Assembly (NCBI RefSeq): GCF_014904745.1
Contig: NZ_JACZCS010000001.1
Coordinates: 62,001 to 126,000, forward strand
Direction of reading: 5' to 3'
Length of the DNA stretch: 64,000 nucleotides
Source of the DNA: Oricola nitratireducens
Lineage (GTDB): Bacteria; Pseudomonadota; Alphaproteobacteria; Rhizobiales; Rhizobiaceae
A model generated the notes under the pieces. It did not search any database and was not told the DNA's origin. It saw only the letters and a program-made list of their open reading frames with translations. The translations under genes and the position numbers were made by a program. Positions 58,224 through 64,000 of the stretch are shown piece after piece (the stretch's first letter is position 1; the number at the start of each line of letters is the position of its first letter).

Positions 58224-58313
58224 GGTGAGGTGGCCGAGTGGTTGAAGGCGCACGCCTGGAACGCGTGTAGGCGGGAAACCGTCTCCAGGGTTCGAATCCC
58301 TGTCTCACCGCCA
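58224..58313 (+). tRNA. tRNA-Ser (GGA anticodon)
   Basis: The acceptor stem GGTGAGG pairs with TCTCACC (one G-T), the discriminator is G, and CCA is encoded (58311-58313). The anticodon arm CACGC-CTGGAAC-GCGTG gives anticodon GGA. A long class-II variable arm and the T arm CAGGG-TTCGAAT-CCCTG follow. Total length of 90 bases fits tRNA-Ser. A T-rich tract downstream (58314-58338) would end transcription. Confidence 0.97.
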
Positions 58314-58452
58314 TTTTTTCTTTTTTTTTACTTTTTTCAATTCGCGGGCCGCAGCTACCATCCCGGCTTTCCAAGCCATGCGGAAGCTGCCCGAAATGCG
58401 CCGAACTACAAGCCGGAGCGTTGCAATGCAGCAAGCTGCCTGCCTTGTCCGG

Positions 58453-58671
58453 TCAATGAAGCAGGGATCTGTCGGGCATGCCGATCACCGCGTCTTCGAG
58501 CAGACCCAAAGCGAAATTGCTGGACAGGCCAACAAGCGCATTGGCAATTTCCTCCTCCGCCCAACCGATCTTCAACGCATGCTCGATCAGGGCGCGGAAC
58601 TCTTCGAGGATTTCGGCCTCGCAATCGATGTCACCGTCGCCGTTGGCTTTCGTACAGCTTACCGTTTTCAT
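58453..58671 (-). CDS. small protein, paralogous to the one at 61642
   Basis: This 72-residue protein contains EAEILEEFRALIEHALKIGW followed by AEEEIANALVGL. The gene at 61642-62004 has DSAIHEAFSTLELVALASGW followed by QRAEILAALAGL in its second half: the two align without gaps, sharing I, E, F, L, AL, GW, EI, AL and GL. GAGGTCGAAGACC precedes ATG 58671. Codon use is normal for the genome. No known family is recognised. It is predicted to be all-helical and acidic. Confidence 0.6.
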   Translation of the reverse strand: MKTVSCTKANGDGDIDCEAEILEEFRALIEHALKIGWAEEEIANALVGLSSNFALGLLEDAVIGMPDRSLLH

Positions 58672-58826
58672 GGTCTTCGACCTCGCGAATCGCGCTGCAA
58701 CTTCCGCAAGGTAACATCGACGCTCTCCATAGCAAAATCCTGCAATCGGGAGGCAAGACGGACCGCATATCCCGGTACGCATTCGGGCCCAGCACAATTT
58801 CGGCCGTAACCTCACCTGTTCTCACG

Positions 58827-58891
58827 GCATAAGAAATAGGCCGCAGAACGTCTCTCGTTGGGGGCGATAGAGACGAACTGCGGCCTGTGGA
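58827..58891. repeat. hairpin repeat element, copy 1
   Basis: The shape is GCATAAGAAATA-GGCCGCAG-N31-CTGCGGCC-TGTGGA. Inside, GTCTCT (58850-58855) pairs with AGAGAC (58869-58874), giving a two-segment stem with a 13-base loop. The outer arms and flanks are shared with the copy at 59060. Confidence 0.75.
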
Positions 58892-59059
58892 GGTCAACCC
58901 CTCTGACAAGGCGCCGAACCGATAACGACCATTGCGGATACCTGACGCAACGTAAAGCATCTATCCCAGTATAAAATGCGGCGCGATTTAATCCGGTTTC
59001 TCCGGGCTTCGAGAGGCGCCGGGTTAAACCGCCGTCGCCAAATACGCCGCCACGCCGCC

Positions 59060-59116
59060 GCATATGAAATGGGCCGCAGCCGTGCTGTGACCGGGTAAAA
59101 ACCTGCGGCCCGTGGA
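59060..59116. repeat. hairpin repeat element, copy 2
   Basis: The shape is GCATATGAAAT-GGGCCGCAG-N23-CTGCGGCCC-GTGGA, a perfect 9-bp outer stem. The left flank matches copy 1 in 18 of 20 positions (GCATAWGAAATRGGCCGCAG), and the right flank shares CTGCGGCCYGTGGA. The loop sequences differ. Confidence 0.75.
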
Positions 59117-59437
59117 TAAACGCTACATTCAAATGCACGCCCCCCCGTGGAGGCCGTCAGCTTGCAGCTTCTTACGCCAAGTAAGTCAGGCTGTTCACAT
59201 TCGACCGGTTCGCAAATCGCCGTTTCCCGGCGCAGGAAGTCCCGTCCAGGCGGTCATTCTTCACGAGCCCGCAAGCGAAAATCCAGGGGTAATCGCCCTC
59301 CCGACAAAAGCAGTCGAAGAAACCCGAATCGGGAACACGGGCAGCCTCAGACGGGCGCGCATTAACCTAGATTAGATTCCCGGTTTGAGTTAACCCGAAA
59401 AATCTCATATTTTAATAAAGTTCTAACCATAGAACGG

Positions 59438-59482
59438 CAGGCCCGGCAGTGCCCCTTACCCAGCCCTGCGCCGCCGGGCCTG
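59438..59482. repeat. 10-bp inverted repeat
   Basis: CAGGCCCGGC (59438-59447) and GCCGGGCCTG (59473-59482) are perfectly complementary around a 25-base loop. It is unrelated in sequence to the repeated hairpin nearby. Confidence 0.5.
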
Positions 59483-59891
59483 ATCCCAGTATCAGGCAGT
59501 TCTGCAGTGTTTCTCTCAGGATATTCAAAGAGCAACGCCACGCATTACGTGGGCGCACAACGCCCGAATCCGATTTTACGCCTGGCGGGCAACAGTTCAA
59601 CAAGCCATTTCGCCAATCGCCGTCTTCCTGTGAATTGCGTTAACTGGATGTTGCCGAGGCACGAGGCGGCGGCTTTTTCCCATGCATCGGCGCGCGGCGC
59701 GGGACGGGCGCAAACGACAAGACTGCAGTGCGCCGCCGTCGCTCAACGGTAGACGCTGCGGCCCGTGAGGTCGGCCAGGGTCAGAGATGCGACCCTGTCG
59801 CCCAATATCGCGCATACCTCACCAAGCGTAAGGCAGAGCATTGCGCGCAACCGGGACCAGGCGAATCCCGACACATCGCGGTTTTCGCCTG

Positions 59892-60443
59892 TCAGGACCG
59901 ATAGAAGATGTGCCGGCCTATCTTCGACAGGCGCGTCATCTTCGGCGCCCAGTTCGGATTCACATAGGCAGCATGGTAGTGGGTCGCCGCGCCAAGAGCC
60001 GGGATCAGGCCATGCCCCTCGAGCACCTCCTCGGCGTTTTCCTTCGCACGCAGCCAGGCGCGCCTCTCCGACGGCTCGTCCGAGCGGCCGTCGCAGGCAA
60101 AGGAGAACTGGCAGGCATTGCGCCTGTCCTCGTTCTGGAAAACAACGCCGCATATCGTATCGGGATAGGCATCGTCCCTGACCCTGTTCAGGATCACCTG
60201 CGCGACGCCGACCTGGCCGCGCCGGGATTCACCGCGCGCTTCGAAATAGATCGCGGTCGCAAGGCATTTCTTCTGCTTTTCGGAAACATGCACCGCGCCG
60301 CCCAGATGGCCGCGGCTGTTGGGATAGCCCGCATGGGCGGGCGCGGACATGCCAAAGGCGGCGCAGAAGACAAAGGCCAGAGGCAATATGGAAAGATGGC
60401 GCGGGGAAGAGCGCCCGGTTTGTTTTTGAAACAAGGGAACCAT
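59892..60443 (-). CDS. SleB/CwlJ-type cell-wall hydrolase (Hydrolase_2)
   Basis: This 183-residue secreted protein has a signal peptide (LPLAFVFCAAFGMSAPAHA). The catalytic domain contains CLATAIYFEARGESRRGQVGVAQVILNRVRDDAYPDTICGVVFQ and CQFSFACDG. The glutamate in YFEARGE is the expected catalytic residue of this lysozyme-like fold. It probably trims peptidoglycan. No ribosome site is clear at ATG 60443. It lies alone between long non-coding stretches. Confidence 0.88.
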   Translation of the reverse strand: MVPLFQKQTGRSSPRHLSILPLAFVFCAAFGMSAPAHAGYPNSRGHLGGAVHVSEKQKKCLATAIYFEARGESRRGQVGVAQVILNRVRDDAYPDTICGVVFQNEDRRNACQFSFACDGRSDEPSERRAWLRAKENAEEVLEGHGLIPALGAATHYHAAYVNPNWAPKMTRLSKIGRHIFYRS

Positions 60444-60985
60444 TTCGCAGACTTGATTGTTGGTTGTTGTTGCGCGCGAAACGCGGCGTGACCGGCTTTG
60501 ACACGCCGGAAATGGGCAGAGTGAGGCGGTGTTCGGGCTAAACGAGGGAATTTCCCTGGCGCAAATAGGGCACCGCGGACAGGCGAAGACGTACCGGCGC
60601 GGGCCTTGTCAGGCGCGGCGGACGGCGCTCCTCGCCGCTGGCGTTAATTAACCTATGTTAAGTAATTGTTGAGCGACAGGCCGTAACGCCGCAATTCCTC
60701 AAGGTTCCCGGTCAAGTGCGCGACAGGCCCGGCGACAGCCATCCGTCAAATCCCGTAGCGCATGCCTGCCCGGCGGCTGCGCAAAAGCAAAGCGGTGCCC
60801 CTCCCTGGGGCCGGGAGGAACACCGCGAAAAGGCGTGATCACTAAACCTTCACTTTATCTTACGCTACGTAATATTCAGGTCAATCCGCGCAAAGCCGCC
60901 GGAACGCCATATCGTGCAGCCTTGTGGAAAACGGGCGCCGTGCCGACGCCAGGAGGGGATGGTTTTCAACCGTTGGACGCGGCGC
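60444..60985. other. non-coding stretch upstream of the cell-wall hydrolase
   Basis: This 542-base gap contains a TTAA-rich segment at 60644-60661 (TTAATTAACCTATGTTAA), which may be promoter or regulator sequence for the hydrolase, and a two-segment hairpin at 60792-60826. No credible gene was found in it. Confidence 0.6.
60792..60826. repeat. two-segment hairpin
   Basis: GCGGTG (60792-60797) pairs with CACCGC (60821-60826), and inside CCTCCC (60800-60805) pairs with GGGAGG (60813-60818), with a 2x2 internal loop and a 7-base loop. It could be a terminator for the minus-strand gene at 60986 (160 bases away) or a structured RNA element. Confidence 0.55.
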
Positions 60986-61171
60986 TCATGCGCTGCCGGT
61001 CGGATCCAGATCATCCAGGTCCGTTCCACGCTCGATGAGGGTGCTTCCATACCGTTTCCGGATGATCGAGGCGGCTTCTTTCAGCACTTCAGCTATTTCC
61101 TCGACCTCGAAGTCTTCGGGGAATTCCGCAATATATTCGAGCATGTCGGCAATTTCGATTTCGTCCGCCAT
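60986..61171 (-). CDS. small acidic protein, unknown
   Basis: This 61-residue, highly acidic protein begins MADEIEIADMLEYIAEFPED, followed by FEVEEIAEVLKEAASIIRKR, and is predicted to be helical. Codon use is like that of real genes here. There is no clear ribosome site before ATG 61171. The VEEIAEVL segment weakly recalls EEEIANAL of the protein at 58453, but this is not enough to call them related. Confidence 0.5.
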   Translation of the reverse strand: MADEIEIADMLEYIAEFPEDFEVEEIAEVLKEAASIIRKRYGSTLIERGTDLDDLDPTGSA

Positions 61172-61641
61172 ATGGATTTTTCAGCCTTAAGAAATTCGCC
61201 CCCGCGACCGTGGGCAGCAAATCATTAACCACTAACCAGCCGATTAAACCGCGGCGTAAAATTTTACGGGCCGGAGGGCATCCCACAGCATTTCCTCGCG
61301 GCGGATGCGCGGCCTCGCAGCGGTGTCGCCGGTTCACAGGATCAAGGCGAAAACCGGGATCGCCACGGCGGTCATGACCAAATTTCCGGCACTATCTGCG
61401 CGGGGCGTGGATAAATCTGGATTAATCCCGGAATCGGCCGCCAACAATGCACCGAAAACCGCCTCTTCGGCGTTGCGCGCGAGCGTGAGTGGGCCTCGCA
61501 TTGACATTCATCATCGCGGTGTCACTTATCTTGGTTAACGTTCTAACCGAGGTGTTCAGAAGCTGAATTCGCCTCCTATGCGGAGTTCCTTCCAGCCCCG
61601 AGGGAGGAACTCCGCAACGATTCTGCCGGAGGCTTTTAACG
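61172..61641. other. non-coding stretch with promoter-like sequence
   Basis: This 470-base gap holds TTGACA at 61501-61506, a GGTTA-N6-TAACC inverted repeat at 61533-61548 and a strong hairpin at 61580-61615, all pointing to the gene at 61642. Upstream of 61500 nothing was seen. Confidence 0.55.
61580..61615 (+). promoter_or_regulatory. strong leader hairpin before the small gene at 61642
   Basis: GCGGAGTTCCT (61580-61590) pairs perfectly with AGGAACTCCGC (61605-61615), extended inward by a T-G and two C-G pairs, giving a 14-bp stem with an 8-base loop. It ends 12 bases before the GGAGG ribosome site (61628-61632) and has no T-run directly after it. Confidence 0.65.
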
Positions 61642-62004
61642 GTGATAACCGCGCCTGCCAGTCCTTCCGAATATCCCGACAGAGATCTCGATTGCGAACT
61701 CGCCATCGAGCCCTATTTCAACGAACTGATGAATTTCGCGGAGTTGACCGGACGCAACAGCAGCATCATTGCGATATCGATGTTGCGCCACTGTTCGGTC
61801 GGGCACCTGCCGCCCCAGGCGGATCTCGATTCGGCGATCCACGAGGCCTTCTCGACCCTGGAACTGGTGGCGCTCGCATCCGGCTGGCAGAGAGCGGAAA
61901 TCCTGGCAGCGCTTGCCGGGTTGTGCCGGCGGTATCTGAGACGAAAACCGGGAACGCCGGTCGACCATGCGACCGGAAGCACGGCGCGCCAGCCGAAACT
62001 CTGA
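61642..62004 (+). CDS. small helical protein, paralogous to the one at 58453
   Basis: This 120-residue protein begins at GTG 61642 with a good ribosome site (GGAGG, 9 bases before). Its first half (DCELAIEPYFNELMNFAELTGRNSSIIAISML) looks helical. The second half, with IHEAFSTLELVALASGW and EILAALAGL, aligns without gaps to the protein at 58453-58671. The tail is basic and low in complexity. No known family is recognised. A strong hairpin lies in its leader. Confidence 0.65.
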   Translation: MITAPASPSEYPDRDLDCELAIEPYFNELMNFAELTGRNSSIIAISMLRHCSVGHLPPQADLDSAIHEAFSTLELVALASGWQRAEILAALAGLCRRYLRRKPGTPVDHATGSTARQPKL

Positions 62005-62117
62005 ACCGGCGGGCGCGATGCGCGGCGGACCGGCTCGCGTTTCAGGGCGCCGTCCGCTCAGCGAAGAGGTACCGACCGGACGGCTTGCGCGGAATTCCCC
62101 GATATTTGCGGGAGGAA

Positions 62118-62447
62118 CTAGCCCGCCGGCTTGAAGTGGGACGCCAATTGCCCCGCCTTCTTCTGGGCGGCGGTGAATTCCGCGCTGGTATAGGCACGGA
62201 TCGTCTTGAGATTGGAAACGGTGCCCGACGCCCCTGCGACCATGAGCGCGGGGACGATGTCGGCACTGTCCGGGCCCTCGACGACCATCATGAAATCATT
62301 GTCGCCGCTGGTCAGGAAATAGGACTCAAGCTTCGCGCCCGCCGCTTCGACAAGAGGCCGGGTCGAGGCCTCACGGTCGGAGGGATTGGCAATCATCCCC
62401 TTCATCGCTGCGGACGTATAATTTCCCGTGATAATGAAACGCGGCAT
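62118..62447 (-). CDS. GYD-domain protein
   Basis: This 109-residue ferredoxin-like-fold protein begins MPRFIITGNYTSAAMKGMI and contains LESYFLTSGDNDFMMVVEGPD, both typical of GYD-family proteins. They are small, probably oligomeric, and of unknown function. GGGAGGATTAAAC precedes ATG 62447. The gene stands alone. Confidence 0.85.
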   Translation of the reverse strand: MPRFIITGNYTSAAMKGMIANPSDREASTRPLVEAAGAKLESYFLTSGDNDFMMVVEGPDSADIVPALMVAGASGTVSNLKTIRAYTSAEFTAAQKKAGQLASHFKPAG

Positions 62448-62753
62448 GTTTAATCCTCCCGTGTCCCCGGCGTTCGGCGCCGGGAGCATTTTTCTCGTTC
62501 CGCGTGATTGCGGAACTCGGAATCCTATCACGACCGATCTGGTTTACCTAACGGAAGACCAGGCATGCCAAACGCCGGGTCGGCGGAAGTCATCCGCATG
62601 CCCGGCCAGTTCAAGCCGTATCACATTCACTCAATGTTCGAGTACGTCACGGTCGACGGCGGGGGCAAGAAACCGAACCTCCGGAAGGCCCTTGGCTGCG
62701 GCCGGCCAATCGCCGATCCTGGGGCGCAAATCTGTAACAGGCACCGGCCAACA
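62448..62753. other. gap with an open frame but no recognised gene
   Basis: The DUF1294 frame stays open back to ATG 62565 (MPNAGSAEVIRMPGQFKPYH), which would add 63 residues. That part matches no cold-shock domain, which longer DUF1294 proteins carry, so it is treated as untranslated. No hairpin or repeat was seen. Confidence 0.4.
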
Positions 62754-63089
62754 ATGGAATTTCCCGATCCTGCCGAACCGTGGGGATTAGCCGCAGCAGC
62801 GCTACTGTGCGTCAATCTTTTCGCATTCGGAGCTTTCGCCTGGGACAAGGCGGCAGCGCGGCGTGGCGCCTGGCGAATCCGCGAAAGCACCCTGCTCGGA
62901 CTTGCATTGGCCGGCGGCATATTCGGCGCGCTCGCGGGCCAAAGGCTGTTGCGCCACAAGACGCGCAAGGAGCCTTTCCGCACCAAGCTCTATTCGATCG
63001 CGGGGCTGCAGGCGGCCATCGCCCTCCTGCTCGCAGTGCCGCAGAGCCGGACCTGGATTTTCGAGACCGTCGCCCGCGCGGCGGGTTAG
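62754..63089 (+). CDS. DUF1294 membrane protein
   Basis: This 111-residue protein has three predicted helices. The DUF1294 core is AFAWDKAAARRGAWRIRESTLLGLALAGGIFGALAGQRLLRHKTRKEPF, with conserved DK, RIPE-like RIRE and HKTRK motifs. Function is unknown. The start is uncertain: ATG 62754 gives the common short form, without a clear ribosome site. Confidence 0.8.
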   Translation: MEFPDPAEPWGLAAAALLCVNLFAFGAFAWDKAAARRGAWRIRESTLLGLALAGGIFGALAGQRLLRHKTRKEPFRTKLYSIAGLQAAIALLLAVPQSRTWIFETVARAAG

Positions 63090-63133
63090 ATCATGCCGGC
63101 GCCCGACATCCGAGCAGAAAGGGTCGCGGCCTT

Positions 63134-63454
63134 TCAGCTGTTTTCCAGCGACCGGATATAGGCAACAAGGGCATCCAGATTCGCCTTCATCATGTATTCG
63201 TGGAATTCCGGCATCAGGACGCTATGGCCCGGATTCAGGATCCGCATGCGAATGATGTCAGGGTCCATGTAGATGGCAATGGCTTTAAAGCTCGGCGGAA
63301 AAAGCTTGAATGCGCCGCCTGGCGCAATGTTGTGGCACTGACTGCAGTTCGCCTCGGCGAGTGATTTACCCAACCCCACATCGCCACTGTCTTGTGCGTG
63401 AGCAACCGATGTCAGGCACATAACCGCTGCCAAAGCCGATACAAATCTAACCAT
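63134..63454 (-). CDS. periplasmic monohaem cytochrome c
   Basis: This 106-residue class I cytochrome c has a signal peptide (FVSALAAVMCLTSVAHA). The haem motif CSQCH is at 37-41 and the likely axial methionine is Met81 in SVLMPEF. GGGAGGATGG precedes ATG 63454. An FNR/FixK-type palindrome lies 67 bases upstream, suggesting control by oxygen. It probably carries electrons in a respiratory or dehydrogenase chain; the partner is not in view. Confidence 0.9.
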   Translation of the reverse strand: MVRFVSALAAVMCLTSVAHAQDSGDVGLGKSLAEANCSQCHNIAPGGAFKLFPPSFKAIAIYMDPDIIRMRILNPGHSVLMPEFHEYMMKANLDALVAYIRSLENS

Positions 63455-63520
63455 TCCATCCTCCCGTTTTGTGCGCTGTTCTTGCTGGCAACGGAAGAAT
63501 TGGTAAATTTACCCTAGAGG

Positions 63521-63540
63521 TCATTGACCGCCATCAATGA
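63521..63540. promoter_or_regulatory. FNR/FixK-type box upstream of cytochrome c
   Basis: TCATTGACCGCCATCAATGA is a palindrome with 7-bp arms and contains TTGAC-N4-ATCAA, one mismatch from TTGAT-N4-ATCAA. It lies 67 bases before the cytochrome c start and closely resembles the site at 5129-5146. Confidence 0.6.
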
Positions 63541-63591
63541 CGTGGCGCAGCGTTCGCCAAGTCATCCTGACCGCTCGACAGGCGAAATATC

Positions 63592-63903
63592 TTACTCCGT
63601 CTCCAGATCGGCGACGAAGATACCCTCATAACCGCCCTTGCAGGCAGCGATCAGCATCGAACCGGCGCGGACATGGACTGGATGTTCCTCATAGGCGAGG
63701 TGGGCATCGCGGTCCTCGAAGACGGCGACAAAACCGAAGTGATAGTCCGGCGACTTGCCCTCGTAATCCATGTTCGGACCCCAGGACAATTCGACCATGC
63801 CGTCGATCTCGTCGACGAGGCCCGAGAGCAACTCCATCGCCTCCTCGACCGGCCGCATCTGCAGCGGCGAATGCAGGGAGAGGAAGACGCAGTGCTGGAT
63901 CAT
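63592..63903 (-). CDS. Dabb-family (stress-responsive alpha/beta barrel) protein
   Basis: This 103-residue protein has the dimeric alpha/beta-barrel pattern: MIQHCVFLSLHS at the start, ELSWGPNMDYEGKSPDYHFGFVAVFEDRDAHLAYEEHPVH in the centre. Small proteins of this fold are often stress-induced or act as simple enzymes; no catalytic set is clear. The start follows TCCGGAGAAAACC. It lies 33 bases after the end of the preceding gene on the same strand. Confidence 0.85.
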   Translation of the reverse strand: MIQHCVFLSLHSPLQMRPVEEAMELLSGLVDEIDGMVELSWGPNMDYEGKSPDYHFGFVAVFEDRDAHLAYEEHPVHVRAGSMLIAACKGGYEGIFVADLETE

Positions 63904-63936
63904 GGTTTTCTCCGGAGGATGGCGGTTCAAAGGCCG

Positions 63937-64000
63937 AGGCTGGACTGGCGGGCAACGAGCCCAACGCTGGCGAAATCCTTTTCGGGCGGCCGTTTGCCGG
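63937..64000 (-). CDS. C-terminal end of an unidentified gene (partial)
   Basis: The minus-strand frame entering at the window edge encodes about 20 residues (GKRPPEKDFASVGLVARQSS, then LGL and stop at 63937-63939). The stretch is protein-like and its stop lies 33 bases before the Dabb start, so the two may be co-transcribed. The family cannot be told from this tail. Confidence 0.5.

Larger units (their letters stand above)
58672..59891. other. long non-coding stretch with hairpins
   Basis: This gap of about 1.2 kb has no frame with a ribosome site and protein-like composition. It holds two copies of a hairpin element (58827-58891, 59060-59116), a further inverted repeat at 59438-59482, an AT-rich segment near 59360-59430 and a half-copy of the hairpin motif at 59756-59767. 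Confidence 0.7.

Noticed and set aside
58224..58313. Attachment site for an integrated element at tRNA-Ser
   Set aside because: No second copy of the tRNA 3' end and no integrase gene were found in the window.
58812..59138. 108-codon minus-strand frame covering both hairpin repeat copies
   Set aside because: Its translation has no recognisable pattern and no ribosome site, and the strong inverted repeats explain the sequence better.
59743..59841. 32-codon frame downstream of the cell-wall hydrolase gene (MLCLTLGEVCAILGDRVASL...)
   Set aside because: It reads like protein but has no ribosome site and is very short; the half-motif of the hairpin repeat falls in its end.
60644..60661. CtrA-like TTAA pairs upstream of the cell-wall hydrolase
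   Set aside because: The spacing is 6 or 10 bases, not the 7 of the CtrA consensus, so no CtrA site is claimed.
62565..62753. 63-residue N-terminal extension of the DUF1294 protein
   Set aside because: It shows no cold-shock domain or other recognisable pattern; the short form is common. It remains possible.

Overview
The window is high-GC chromosomal DNA from an alphaproteobacterium, most likely of the order Hyphomicrobiales (Rhizobiales). The evidence is a Usg-family gene, a DUF1127 gene beside a divergent LysR gene, groES-groEL behind a degenerate CIRCE operator, a perfect CtrA box, and FNR/FixK-type boxes. Genes are densely packed, with many 4-bp ATGA overlaps. There is no rRNA, IS element, integrase or CRISPR array. 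One tRNA is present, tRNA-Ser(GGA).

Layout. 0-3.4 kb: end of an RND adaptor gene and an AcrB-type pump. 3.4-6.4 kb: acyl-CoA ligase and a divergent membrane acyltransferase around an FNR-type palindrome. 6.4-8.3 kb: a flavin-split-barrel/GAF regulator operon. 8.5-15 kb: a secreted protein plus berberine-bridge-type oxidase, an MDR reductase divergent from a LysR gene, a LOG-family gene and a beta-CASP nuclease. 15.1-17.2 kb: an SHP-type oxygen-binding cytochrome operon with a b561-diheme-cytochrome fusion and a second free diheme cytochrome. 17.3-19.8 kb: groESL and usg. 19.8-22 kb: two membrane-anchored thermonuclease-like genes flanking two small genes. 22.1-25.6 kb: pncA-pncB, a DMT exporter and a MaoC hydratase.

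26-33 kb: a GAF-GGDEF-EAL protein, an aldo/keto reductase, a spermidine-synthase-like protein and a TctDE two-component system with a co-transcribed solute-binding protein, divergent from the tripartite tricarboxylate transporter genes tctC-tctB-tctA (33-36 kb). 36-45 kb: P450, secreted protein, hydantoinase/oxoprolinase, RTX-repeat protein under a CtrA box, malate synthase G, DsrE-like protein, PfkB sugar kinase. 45-54.3 kb: GST, queG, NAD-epimerase, RlpA-like protein, L,D-transpeptidase, polA, DUF3307 protein. 54.3-58.3 kb: LysR/DUF1127 pair, an orphan BMP binding protein, msrA, a small membrane protein and tRNA-Ser.

58.3-62.1 kb differs from the rest. It is sparse and lower in GC, and holds a SleB-type cell-wall hydrolase, small proteins (two of which look paralogous to each other), and several strong hairpins including a repeated hairpin element. 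This is the most likely place for something undescribed. The last 2 kb hold GYD, DUF1294, monohaem cytochrome c (with an FNR-type box) and Dabb genes, and the end of one further gene.

Themes are redox and low-oxygen adaptation (SHP operon, FNR-type boxes, cytochrome c), carboxylate uptake with glyoxylate use (Tct system, malate synthase G), and cell-envelope remodelling (L,D-transpeptidase, RlpA, SleB).
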